Positions 1 through 6,060 are shown, counted from the stretch's first letter. The stretch is 6,687 bases of DNA from Trichodesmium sp. MAG_R04 (GCA_023356515.1 JAKQYG010000236.1:1-6687); one strand, 5' to 3'. The notes: generated from the sequence alone by a model not told the origin. Numbers and translations are program-made.

Positions 1-1625
1 GAACAGAAACAGTTAATGGTAGTACAGATATAAGTGTTACTCCAGTCAATGAAACTCCCACTGACCTCAACCTTGACAACACCGTAATTGATGAAAACCT
101 ATCACCTAACAGTGTAGTTGGTACATTTTCCACTACGGACTCAGACAATGGGGACACCTTTACTTATGCATTAGTAGCAGGTGACGGAGATAGGGATAAC
201 TTAGCTTTCATTATTAACGGTGACCAACTGCAAATAAATGAGACTGCAGACTTTGAAACTAAGTCTAGTTATAGTATTCGAGTTCAGAGTACTGATGGCA
301 GCGGAGGTAGTTATCAAGAACAGTTGACTATTAATGTTAACAATATTAACGAAGCTATCACTGATCTTGACCTTGACAACATAACTATTTCAGAAAACCT
401 ACCACCTAACAGTGTAGTTGGCACATTTTCCACTACGGACCCAGACAATGGGGACACCTTTACTTATGCATTAGTAGCAGGTGACGGAGATAGGGATAAC
501 TCAGCTTTCATTATTAACGGTGACCAACTGCAAATAAATGAGACTGCAGACTTCGAAACTAAGTCTAGTTATAGTATTCGAGTTCAGAGTACTGATGGCA
601 GCGGAGATAGTTATCAAGAACAGTTGACTATTAAGGTTGACGATGTCAACGAAAACTCTCCTCCCATTCCTAACCCAGGAACAATTCAATTTAGTAATCC
701 TACATTTATAGTCACCGAAGGAACTCCCACTGCCACAGTTACTATTACCCGTACCGGTGGCAGCGATGGAATTATTGATGCCATAGTTAACCTTGTTGAG
801 GGCAGTGCTACACAAAATCAAGATTATAGCAACCCTAACCCCACTATAATTTCTTTTGCAGATAAAGACACCACATCCCAGAGCATTACTATTCCAATTA
901 TTGATGATAATTTAGCAGAAGCAACAGAAACAGTTAATTTATTCTTAACTGATATTAATGGAAATGCAACTATTGGTATACCTAATAATGCTACACTACA
1001 ATTATTTGATAATGATAGAAATCCTCCTTCCATGTCACCTATACCTGAAAATCTCAGGACTAGATTTTTGCCTAATATTACCATTCCAAGAGAACCTGAT
1101 AGTCTTACTGGTGGAGAATCAATTGTCTTGTCCTTAGGAGAGGTCTTTAATGTTACAGAAACAACAGAATCAACTACTCTTTCCTTTAAATATACTTCAA
1201 CAAATATAAATAATCAAGTCCGTTTTTTTAATATTAATGATATAGAAATAGGTTCTCCAGTCACTTTACCACCAACAACAGTTGAAATAGTTACGCCCAT
1301 TGTATTGCCACCAAATACTTCATCAGTTATGATTGGTAATGCCACAACAGAAGTTGAGGATATACAGTTAATTGTTGAGTCTACACCCAGAATAAATACG
1401 AGAATTGCTAACTCGCTCAATATTAGTAATGGCTCTTTGTTTGAAGATTTTGATCCTTATGCGGAGGTAAAAATTATTGATGATTATTATTTTAAAGAAG
1501 ATAGCCAACAACTAGATATAAATTCTATTCAAAAGAATGAATATATCTCAGTGCCTGTACAAAACTTCAATGAACTACCTCAATTTATACCAGAAGTTAG
1601 TTTTGGGTATAATCAATACATATAA
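1..1625 (+). CDS. Cadherin-like / Calx-beta repeat surface or secreted protein, 3' part
   Basis: The reading frame is open from the window edge (first full codon at 3) to TAA at 1623-1625, so about 540 C-terminal residues are visible and the start lies outside. The fragment opens with the tail of a preceding domain ending in VNE. Two cadherin-like repeats follow (fragment residues about 19-118 and 119-218), each with an ENLxPNSVVGTFSTTD core, a DNGDTFTYALV strand, FETKSSYSIRVQSTDG and a closing DVNE-type calcium motif. A Calx-beta domain follows (about 228-338, from IQFSNPTFIVTEG to LFDND). The last 200 residues match nothing I recognise. In cyanobacteria such arrays occur in large exported, calcium-stabilised adhesins, often secreted by type I systems; export here is inferred. 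No membrane anchor or sorting motif is visible. A transposase-like remnant begins 5 bases after the stop, so the natural C-terminus may have been altered. Confidence 0.88.
   Translation, partial: TETVNGSTDISVTPVNETPTDLNLDNTVIDENLSPNSVVGTFSTTDSDNGDTFTYALVAGDGDRDNLAFIINGDQLQINETADFETKSSYSIRVQSTDGSGGSYQEQLTINVNNINEAITDLDLDNITISENLPPNSVVGTFSTTDPDNGDTFTYALVAGDGDRDNSAFIINGDQLQINETADFETKSSYSIRVQSTDGSGDSYQEQLTIKVDDVNENSPPIPNPGTIQFSNPTFIVTEGTPTATVTITRTGGSDGIIDAIVNLVEGSATQNQDYSNPNPTIISFADKDTTSQSITIPIIDDNLAEATETVNLFLTDINGNATIGIPNNATLQLFDNDRNPPSMSPIPENLRTRFLPNITIPREPDSLTGGESIVLSLGEVFNVTETTESTTLSFKYTSTNINNQVRFFNINDIEIGSPVTLPPTTVEIVTPIVLPPNTSSVMIGNATTEVEDIQLIVESTPRINTRIANSLNISNGSLFEDFDPYAEVKIIDDYYFKEDSQQLDINSIQKNEYISVPVQNFNELPQFIPEVSFGYNQYI
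57..656 (+). repeat. Tandem 300-bp (100-residue) cadherin-repeat duplication
   Basis: Two consecutive units with an exact 300-base period lie in frame inside the adhesin gene. Across 103-334 versus 403-634 I count only five differences in 232 bases, at 122, 141, 202, 254 and 307 of the first copy. Two are synonymous; three change the residue (S to P, L to S, G to D). Similarity falls off sharply on both sides of this block, at the start and end of each unit. The pattern fits a recent duplication or gene conversion between neighbouring cadherin modules. Confidence 0.95.
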
Positions 1626-1629
1626 ATTT

Positions 1630-1752
1630 ATGTTGATAAATATTAGTAAATTAACATGGGATACTTTTATGCCCATGGTTGCTACTACTCGTAAGTTGGA
1701 ATTAAGCTTTTTTGAATATGTACCTGATATAGCTGCCGCTAGACTTCCCTAA
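1630..1752 (+). pseudogene. Transposase C-terminal remnant (probable)
   Basis: From an ATG at 1630 to TAA at 1750-1752 the frame encodes about 40 residues, with a core reading TWDTFMPMVATTRKLELSFF followed by EYVPDIAAARLP. This resembles, from memory, the C-terminal region of some DDE transposases in which a 'dxF..LV.T.RKLg.sFfeYl.Dr....lP' pattern closes the protein; the family is not certain. There is no catalytic domain and no ribosome-binding site, so it is a remnant. It begins just after the stop of the cadherin gene, suggesting that an insertion sequence landed at or near the 3' end of that gene and then decayed. It could instead be a chance open frame, but its composition looks protein-like. 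Confidence 0.4.
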
Positions 1753-1764
1753 CGCATATCATTT

Positions 1765-1775
1765 ACATTCCGCAC
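1765..1775. repeat. Solitary terminal-repeat copy (ACATTCCGCAC)
   Basis: These 11 bases are identical to the left end of the 244-bp element at 3409-3652 (3412-3422). Their first 10 bases are also the reverse complement of that element's right end (3642-3651). No matching inverted partner is visible within the next several hundred bases. It is probably the surviving end of a related insertion sequence whose body has been lost, possibly the one that left the transposase-like remnant 13 bases upstream. Confidence 0.5.
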
Positions 1776-1853
1776 GTCAAAATATAGTATCTAAATCTGG
1801 CATTTGAAAACTTTGCCTGACAATAACTATGAAGTTTGTAGATGTAAATATAT

Positions 1854-1896
1854 ATTACAGCTTCTTAAGAAGATTAGCAATAATAGAGGCTGTAAT
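1854..1896. repeat. Imperfect inverted repeat (hairpin potential)
   Basis: ATTACAGCTTCT at 1854-1865 pairs with AGAGGCTGTAAT at 1885-1896 (11 of 12 positions) around a 19-base loop. There is no T-run after it, so a classical terminator is unlikely. The perfect 12-bp palindrome CTTCTTAAGAAG (1861-1872) overlaps its left arm. The role is unknown; it may be part of decayed mobile DNA. Confidence 0.45.
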
Positions 1897-2040
1897 CGAG
1901 CTTCTGCGTTTAAAATCCTCTTATAGTATATTTGTGTTGCGGGATGTAGGATTTAATTTAATTTTCTATTTTCCAGCCTTTGAAATTAGGGTTGAAGACC
2001 CCCACTTAAAATTTCATTTGAGCAGATTAGAATGATAATG

Positions 2041-2054
2041 ATTAGGTAGTCTAA
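2041..2054 (+). other. Group II intron 5' exon target (IBS2-IBS1)
   Basis: The six bases before the intron start, GTCTAA (2049-2054), are perfectly complementary to TTAGAC (2387-2392), which sits in a hairpin loop inside the intron. The adjoining ATTAGGTA (2041-2048) is perfectly complementary to TACCTAAT (2315-2322). This is the tandem IBS2-IBS1 arrangement of group IIA/IIB introns, which defines the splice/insertion point between 2054 and 2055. The IBS1 pairing is the stronger case, because the IBS2 partner can also pair with ATTAGG (2332-2337) within the intron. Confidence 0.75.
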
Positions 2055-2438
2055 GTGCGATTCGTTTGGCTTAACAAGCTCATAAGTTAAGTTAGCCAGT
2101 CCCCAAAAACTAGGGATCACTCTAGTAATCATGCAGGTTAAATTCCTGCTATCCGGGGTGCGGAGTGACTTTAGTTGTTCAGGATACGAAGGTAACAACT
2201 TGGTCTTGAGGTGCATGAACTTAAAGCCTTCAAACTAGAGGGCTTTGTCTGGTTATCACAGGCCTTGGAAGTTGCATAAAGTTAACGTACAGTAAACCTA
2301 TTAATCAGGCTTGTTACCTAATATTGGTGAAATTAGGCCTGAACACCCAACCCAAAACGGGACGCCTTACACAACCGATAACGTGGTTAGACGACGTTAT
2401 CCCATCTATTTAGAGGCCAGGGGATTGATCTAAAATAA
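2055..2438 (+). ncRNA. Group II intron, truncated 5' fragment (domain I)
   Basis: The segment starts with the group II consensus GTGCG (2055-2059) and then follows the bacterial domain I plan. A stem contains the AGCTCATAAG motif (2079-2088). A hairpin GCAGG/CCTGC (2133-2149) is followed by ATCCGGGG. AGTTGTT (2173-2179) pairs with AACAACT (2194-2200). An AAAGCC/GGCTTT hairpin spans 2223-2246. A perfect 8-bp stem GATAACGT/ACGTTATC (2377-2384 with 2394-2401) presents TTAGAC in its 9-base loop, complementary to the upstream exon. Such introns are self-splicing ribozymes that usually carry a reverse-transcriptase/maturase gene in domain IV. Here no domain V or VI, no 3' splice site and no maturase follow; the similarity stops at about 2420-2438, where a MITE-like element begins. 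The fragment should be unable to splice or move. The 3' boundary is approximate. Confidence 0.82.
2377..2401 (+). other. EBS1 hairpin of the group II intron
   Basis: GATAACGT and ACGTTATC form a perfect 8-bp stem around the loop GGTTAGACG. Loop bases TTAGAC (2387-2392) pair with exon bases GTCTAA directly before the intron start. In group II introns this loop selects the 5' splice site and the DNA target. Its survival shows that the fragment is still in its original location. Confidence 0.75.
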
Positions 2439-2529
2439 TCAGGATTTACGCAATGGCACTATTTATAGTTGCAATATCTTGAAATGACAAACGTTGGTAG
2501 CATATATAGCGGTACTGCGTAAGTCTTGA
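2439..2529. mobile_element. MITE-like element, 91 bp, IS-type ends
   Basis: The left end TCAGGATTTACGCA and the right end TGCGTAAGTCTTGA are imperfect inverted repeats. Extended inward they match at 25 of 36 positions, so nearly the whole element can fold into a hairpin. TAA lies on both sides (2436-2438 and 2530-2532), consistent with a 3-bp target duplication. Ends of the GGACTTACGCA type recur, to my knowledge, in cyanobacterial insertion sequences and their small derivatives; assigning them to the IS5 superfamily is a guess from the 3-bp duplication. There is no coding capacity, so it would need a transposase supplied elsewhere. It abuts the broken end of the intron fragment. Confidence 0.65.
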
Positions 2530-2718
2530 TAATGATTTTTATTTGCTTTTGAAAATTTTTAGACAATTGAACTATCAGTTTTTGATAGAAAAGTGTCTTA
2601 GAAGGTTAACAATATCCAATTAGACTTAATTTATTTTATTTTAAGAGAGATATTTTTCTAAACTTATGGTAAAATTTCATGATTTTGCTACTATCCAATG
2701 GCAGCAAGGGGAAAAACA
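2530..2718. other. Upstream region of the secreted-protein gene
   Basis: This is AT-rich non-coding DNA. It includes a small perfect hairpin, CTATCA/TGATAG, at 2572-2588 with a 5-base loop. A TATGGTAAAAT stretch near 2665-2675 could supply a -10 element, but I cannot pair it with a convincing -35, so no promoter is called. The ribosome-binding site of the next gene lies at its right end. Confidence 0.4.
2706..2711 (+). promoter_or_regulatory. Ribosome-binding site deciding the start at 2719
   Basis: AAGGGG lies 7 bases before the ATG at 2719. An in-frame ATG 21 bases upstream (2698) has no such sequence before it and would add seven residues ahead of an otherwise normal signal peptide, so 2719 is preferred. 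Confidence 0.65.
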
Positions 2719-3333
2719 ATGAAACACCAATTGGCCACTGTTGGAAGTTTGACAACAGCCTTAGTCTTGGGAACTATAGTTTTGCCATCCCAGGGACAGA
2801 CATGTTATGGATATGGCTCTGAGACAGCAAATTATGAAACTACAAACTTTAAGATCAATATTTGTGAAACCGGGAAAGGTGAGTATATATTCATTAGTCA
2901 ACCCAAAAGTGGAACTGAGCAAGATTGGCTGATCGTTGGTAATGCCATAAAAATAGGTAGTTCCTGGGAAGCTTATGACCCAGTACAAGGGATTGAATAT
3001 ACTATAGGCCCAAACCAATATAGTGTAGATTCTATTGCAAAGAATGGCCTCACGGAACCTGTAATTAATTTCCAACCTAAATCTATAGAAAAAATTAGGT
3101 CAAAAATTTGTTATGTACTGAGACCCAATGGATTATATATTTTTGAGACACGAAACTCGGCGAGTCGTAGACTTGGAGTGGTAAAAAATGGTCAGAGAAT
3201 AGAGGTTACCGGAAATGAAGAAATTGGTAGTGGGACTCAAAGATTTATAGAATTAACAAGCCCATATCAAGGATATATAGTTTCTAGAGATAGTAGTGGA
3301 AGGTATATTTCAGATTGTTCTCCTGTTTTATAA
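2719..3333 (+). CDS. Small secreted protein with C-terminal SH3-like region
   Basis: The product is 204 residues from the chosen start. Residues 1-26 look like a Sec signal peptide: a short basic start (MKHQ), a hydrophobic core (TTALVLGTIVL) and a likely cleavage after SQG-26. The mature part has two sections. Residues 27-125 are rich in aromatic and beta-type residues and are not recognised. From about 131 the pattern CYVLRPNGLYIFETRNSASR, then LGVVKNGQRIEVTG, ending with GYIVSRD, resembles a bacterial SH3 (SH3b) fold. Four cysteines (29, 49, 131, 200) could form two disulfides in the periplasm. SH3b domains often bind peptidoglycan, but no partner enzyme is present here, so the role is unknown. 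It stands alone: mobile debris lies upstream and a non-autonomous element begins 75 bases after the stop. Confidence 0.8.
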   Translation: MKHQLATVGSLTTALVLGTIVLPSQGQTCYGYGSETANYETTNFKINICETGKGEYIFISQPKSGTEQDWLIVGNAIKIGSSWEAYDPVQGIEYTIGPNQYSVDSIAKNGLTEPVINFQPKSIEKIRSKICYVLRPNGLYIFETRNSASRRLGVVKNGQRIEVTGNEEIGSGTQRFIELTSPYQGYIVSRDSSGRYISDCSPVL

Positions 3334-3387
3334 TTTTTATTAAGAAAGAATGGGGCACAAAGAAAAGGTATAAATATTTTAATTTTA

Positions 3388-3516
3388 TTAGTGTAAATTA
3401 GGTTCTATCCCACATTCCGCACTTCTTAACATTAAATTGATAAGTTTTACTAATTGATCGCCCCGAACACTATCCCTGAAAGCCTTATAGCGATGGGCAT
3501 CGATTTTAGCTTTCAT
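3388..3516 (-). pseudogene. Short coding remnant inside the 244-bp element
   Basis: On the minus strand an ATG at 3516 opens 42 codons to TAA at 3388-3390. The first part (MKAKIDAHRYKAFRDSVRGD, then QLVKLINLMLRSAEC) looks like real protein, with a balanced charged/hydrophobic mix unlike the AT-rich surroundings. An in-frame TAG lies five codons upstream of the ATG. The frame runs through the element's left inverted repeat, as expected if it is the C-terminal end of the parental transposase gene left in an internally deleted derivative. I do not recognise the family; a tiny independent gene is less likely because there is no ribosome-binding site. Confidence 0.35.
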
Positions 3517-3652
3517 GAAGAATTGTAACTAATTTTCTCATAAAAAAATGATTATTGATATATATTTCTATAAATGAAGGTTTTTCGTATAAGTCTCTTT
3601 GAAAATGTAAATGTAAATCTAAATAAAGATATATGAAGATCTGCGGAATGTC
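3409..3652. mobile_element. Non-autonomous insertion element (MITE or deleted IS), 244 bp
   Basis: ACATTCCGCA at 3412-3421 is inverted as TGCGGAATGT at 3642-3651. Extending the comparison to 21 bases gives 17 matches. The element is flanked by identical direct repeats GGTTCTAT at 3401-3408 and 3653-3660, consistent with an 8-bp target-site duplication, although the extreme ends (CCC left, C right) are not perfectly symmetrical. No full transposase is present; only a short minus-strand coding remnant lies near the left end. It sits between the secreted-protein gene and the convergent methyltransferase gene and interrupts neither. A further copy of its terminal repeat lies alone at 1765-1775, so the family has been active more than once in this locus. 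Confidence 0.72.
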
Positions 3653-3726
3653 GGTTCTATTATCAACAATCTCGTCAACCTTGACTTTAGTCCAAGGATG
3701 AAATTACTTTTTATCTGCACTTACTA

Positions 3727-4452
3727 CTAGAAAAATTCAAAATCATTTTTATGAATTTCAAAATCATTTTTGCGACATATTATATACTTAGGTTTTTCTA
3801 CAATAAACTTAAGGTTGCGTTTCGAACAAAAGTACTTTACTGCTCTCTGAACTCCTGGCCAAACTGGTGCAAAATCATCTCCTATTAATACTCCTTCTTC
3901 CGTTAGTAAATCCCAGTATTTAACAAGATCTGAATAAACATTTTCAAAATCGTGACCTGCATCTATATGTATAAGATCCCCTTTAATACCAAGATTTTTT
4001 AACATTATGGCAGCATTTACACTGGTTTGTGGTAGAGGAATAATGTTGTTTTCTAACCCTTTGTGCATCACATTTGCTAAAAACTGGTAGTATAGTTGAG
4101 TGTATCCAAATTTAAGTTTAAGCAATTGTTGAGAATTATTAGGGTGTTTTGGCTTCCAATGTTCGGGACTACCCAAAAAAGTATCTATCGCTATTAATAT
4201 TACTTTGGGGTTAATTTTTTTAGCTATCTCTGTCATGTAGATCGTCGATTGTCCTTTCCACACTCCAACCTCAATAATAACTTTAGGCTTAACTTTAGAT
4301 ATAATTTGAGCAAACACCCTATGTCTCCCATTCCAACCTTGTAAATCCTCTGGGTATTGTTGAAAATCAAAGCCATTGTAAGGGTTTTCGGAAAATATTT
4401 GAGAAATTAAGTGATTATAGCTGGCTGAAGTTTTAGTTAGGCTTTGTTTCAT
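3727..4452 (-). CDS. Class I SAM-dependent methyltransferase (Methyltransf_24-like)
   Basis: The product is 241 residues from the ATG at 4450-4452. The S-adenosylmethionine-binding glycine motif is VIIEVGVWKGQST (58-70), followed by an acidic strand end AID (D90). The region HIDAGHDFENVYSDL (162-176) and VLIGDDF (188-194) are typical of the family containing macrocin- and cephalosporin-type O-methyltransferases and many enzymes of cell-surface sugar or natural-product methylation. The substrate cannot be read from sequence and no sugar or peptide pathway genes are adjacent. The frame extends upstream to an ATG at 4548, but the extra 32 residues are a low-complexity translation of AT-rich DNA ahead of the domain, so the inner start is preferred; neither start has a clear ribosome-binding site. 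The C-terminus ends in a duplicated NDFE segment. Confidence 0.8.
   Translation of the reverse strand: MKQSLTKTSASYNHLISQIFSENPYNGFDFQQYPEDLQGWNGRHRVFAQIISKVKPKVIIEVGVWKGQSTIYMTEIAKKINPKVILIAIDTFLGSPEHWKPKHPNNSQQLLKLKFGYTQLYYQFLANVMHKGLENNIIPLPQTSVNAAIMLKNLGIKGDLIHIDAGHDFENVYSDLVKYWDLLTEEGVLIGDDFAPVWPGVQRAVKYFCSKRNLKFIVEKPKYIICRKNDFEIHKNDFEFF
3736..3771. repeat. Short in-frame tandem repeat at the methyltransferase C-terminus
   Basis: TTCAAAATCATTTTT occurs at 3736-3750 and again at 3757-3771, a 21-base period. On the minus strand this gives KNDFE-IH-KNDFE-FF at the end of the protein. It is probably a slippage or small tandem duplication in a dispensable tail. Confidence 0.85.
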
Positions 4453-4652
4453 ATTTTTGATTTTTAATAGTATGACTAAAAAGTTAAATAAATAGTTTTT
4501 TGATTGATTTTTAAAGTGCAATAATAAGCAGTTGTAAAACTTTAACACTAAAAATATTAATCAATGATTTAACTGATTGCCTCATAAAATTTTCCTAAAT
4601 TTAACACCAAATACAGTTATTGTAAACTAAATATAAAAATTATTTATAGGCA
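4453..4652. other. Divergent intergenic region
   Basis: This AT-rich spacer separates two divergently transcribed genes and should hold promoters for both. TTGTAA (4620-4625) lies 17 bases before TTTATA (4643-4648), which would leave almost no leader before the ATG at 4653; an upstream TTGCCT near 4575 is an alternative -35. I cannot choose between them. No operator-like repeat is evident. Confidence 0.3.
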
Positions 4653-5777
4653 ATGAATCAATACTATGCCAAAGTTGCTAAAGGGTTAGAAACTATTGCT
4701 GCCCAAGAATTAGAAAGTTTAGGAGCTCAAAATATATCTCCAAAATTTACAGGGGTAAGTTTCACTGGGGATAAAACTTTGCTTTATCGAGTTAATCTCT
4801 GGGCAAGAACTATTTTTAGAGTTTTAGTTCCTATTGCACAAGTTAGATGTGTTAACCGAGAAATTTTATATAAAGAAATAAAAAAAATTCCCTGGCAGCA
4901 GTATTTATCTCCTAAAAATACATTGGCAGTTCATTGTACGGGAACTAATGAGAAATTAAAGCATACTCATTATACTGCTTTGCAAATAAAGGATGCTATT
5001 ACTGAGCAACAAATAGAAAAATTTCGCTATAGATCAAATATTGATACTAAAAATCCTGAGATATTAATTAATGGTCACATTGAATATAATAATTGTCTCC
5101 TTAGTTTAGATAGTTCTGGTAGTAGTTTACATCAGCGTGGTTATCGCTTGGCAATGGGATTTGCTCCTCTGAAAGAAACTTTAGCAGCAGCTTTATTGGA
5201 GATGGCAGAATATTCTCCAGATTTACCTTTTTTAGACCCTTTATGTGGTTCTGGAACTTTACCTTTAGAAGCAAGTTTAAAAGCATTGAATATTGCACCT
5301 GGATTATTGAAAAATAAATTTTCTTTTATGAATTGGCGTGATTTTGATGAGTCGATTTGGCAAGATTTATTAACCCAAGCTAATAATAGTCAGTTAACTG
5401 AATTAAAATCAATAATTGTAGGAAGCGATCGCAATCCTGAAGTACTTTCTCAAGCTCGTAATAATGCTCAAAAATGTGGTGTTTCAGATAAGATTAAGTT
5501 TATACAAACAGATATATCTAATTTAGAACCTCCTGCAGAAAAAGGAATAATTATTTGCAATCCTCCTTATGGGGAGCGTTTAGGAGCAGTGGAAGAATTG
5601 GGTAAATTTTATAAAATGTTGGGGGATATTTTTAAACAACGTTTTACTGGTTGGACGGCTTTTATTTTAACAGGAAATAAACAGTTATCTAAACAAGTGG
5701 GGTTAAGAACTTCTGGGAGAATTTCTGTTTATAATGGCCCTATCCCTTGTACATTATTAAAGTATGAATTATATTAA
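4653..5777 (+). CDS. THUMP-domain class I rRNA (guanine-N2) methyltransferase, RlmL-like
   Basis: The product is 374 residues. The N-terminal part (MNQYYAKVAKGLETIAAQEL, then a THUMP RNA-binding region to about residue 152) is that of the RlmL/YpsC family. The linker HQRGYR..APLKETLAAALL (160-182) leads to the catalytic domain. There, LDPLCGSGT (194-202) is the SAM-binding motif, D259 in GSDRNP follows strand 2, and NPPYGERLG (303-311) is the N-P-P-Y motif that positions the exocyclic amino group of guanine. The family methylates N2 of a guanosine in 23S rRNA (G2445 in the E. coli RlmL N-terminal half) in the cytoplasm. The length matches the single-domain form; the second (RlmK) half of the E. 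coli fusion is absent. The exact target base here is inferred. The ATG at 4653 follows a weak TAGG sequence. The gene appears monocistronic. Confidence 0.9.
   Translation: MNQYYAKVAKGLETIAAQELESLGAQNISPKFTGVSFTGDKTLLYRVNLWARTIFRVLVPIAQVRCVNREILYKEIKKIPWQQYLSPKNTLAVHCTGTNEKLKHTHYTALQIKDAITEQQIEKFRYRSNIDTKNPEILINGHIEYNNCLLSLDSSGSSLHQRGYRLAMGFAPLKETLAAALLEMAEYSPDLPFLDPLCGSGTLPLEASLKALNIAPGLLKNKFSFMNWRDFDESIWQDLLTQANNSQLTELKSIIVGSDRNPEVLSQARNNAQKCGVSDKIKFIQTDISNLEPPAEKGIIICNPPYGERLGAVEELGKFYKMLGDIFKQRFTGWTAFILTGNKQLSKQVGLRTSGRISVYNGPIPCTLLKYELY
5425..5432. repeat. HIP1 octamer
   Basis: GCGATCGC within the methyltransferase coding sequence. This palindrome is strongly over-represented in most cyanobacterial genomes and supports that assignment for the window. 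Confidence 0.9.
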
Positions 5778-5895
5778 TATAGCAATTATATTTGATTTAT
5801 AATATTTTTCTGGTAGTCAGTAGTCAGAGTTTTAAGGTTTTCAGCTCTAATTAACTATTAGAAAAATTATCATAACTAATTCAGGACTGCTATAT
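5777..5895. repeat. Intergenic inverted repeat, possible MITE (119 bp)
   Basis: ATATAGCA at 5777-5784, starting in the stop codon of the rRNA methyltransferase gene, is inverted as TGCTATAT at 5888-5895. The pairing does not extend clearly beyond 8 bases and no target duplication is obvious, so a transposon origin is tentative. Inside lie two tandem TAGTCAG units (5814-5827). TATAGCA-ended small repeats are, to my knowledge, common in cyanobacterial spacers. Confidence 0.35.
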
Positions 5896-6060
5896 AGGAA
5901 AAACACTGGTATAACACCAAATATGCTGACTTTGGAGTATTATAAGAAACTGGGTTGATGGAATACAGATGTCAAGATGTTAGGGTATCTAATATAAATC
6001 ATATTTCTCTACTTTATTTATACCAATACTACGGGATTTAATATTACTTCTTTCTTGATA
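5896..6060. other. Upstream region of the spermidine-synthase-like gene
   Basis: Non-coding, AT-rich DNA. I see no convincing promoter, terminator or RNA gene. The following gene has no purine-rich ribosome-binding sequence immediately before its ATG, which is not unusual for cyanobacteria. Confidence 0.4.

Larger units (their letters stand above)
1753..2054. other. Non-coding spacer with mobile-element debris
   Basis: I see no convincing gene here. A 68-codon frame at 1829-2035 has no ribosome-binding site and no recognisable domain, and I do not call it. The stretch holds a lone copy of an inverted-repeat end (1765-1775) and an imperfect inverted repeat (1854-1896). Its last bases, 2041-2054, are the 5' exon target of the group II intron fragment that follows. 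Confidence 0.6.

Noticed and set aside
501..1420. Minus-strand open frames opposite the cadherin gene
   Set aside because: They are shadows of the repeat-coding strand with low-complexity translations and no domain signal.
1829..2035. 68-codon plus-strand open frame
   Set aside because: No ribosome-binding site and no recognisable domain, and it lies between mobile-element remnants; most likely chance.
2131..2160. tRNA T-arm look-alike (5-bp GCAGG/CCTGC stem with a 7-base loop)
   Set aside because: No acceptor, D or anticodon arms fit around it, the loop is TTAAATT rather than TTCRANY, and the segment aligns with group II intron domain I.
1986..2216. 76-codon minus-strand open frame
   Set aside because: It lies antisense across the intron 5' end, whose RNA structure explains the sequence.
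3679..3697. Possible terminator hairpin for the minus-strand methyltransferase (CCTTGAC/GTCCAAGG)
   Set aside because: The stem needs a bulge and no T-run follows on the minus strand.
5814..5827. Two TAGTCAG units as a start of a CRISPR or iteron array
   Set aside because: Only two directly abutting 7-base units with no spacers; simple tandem repeat.
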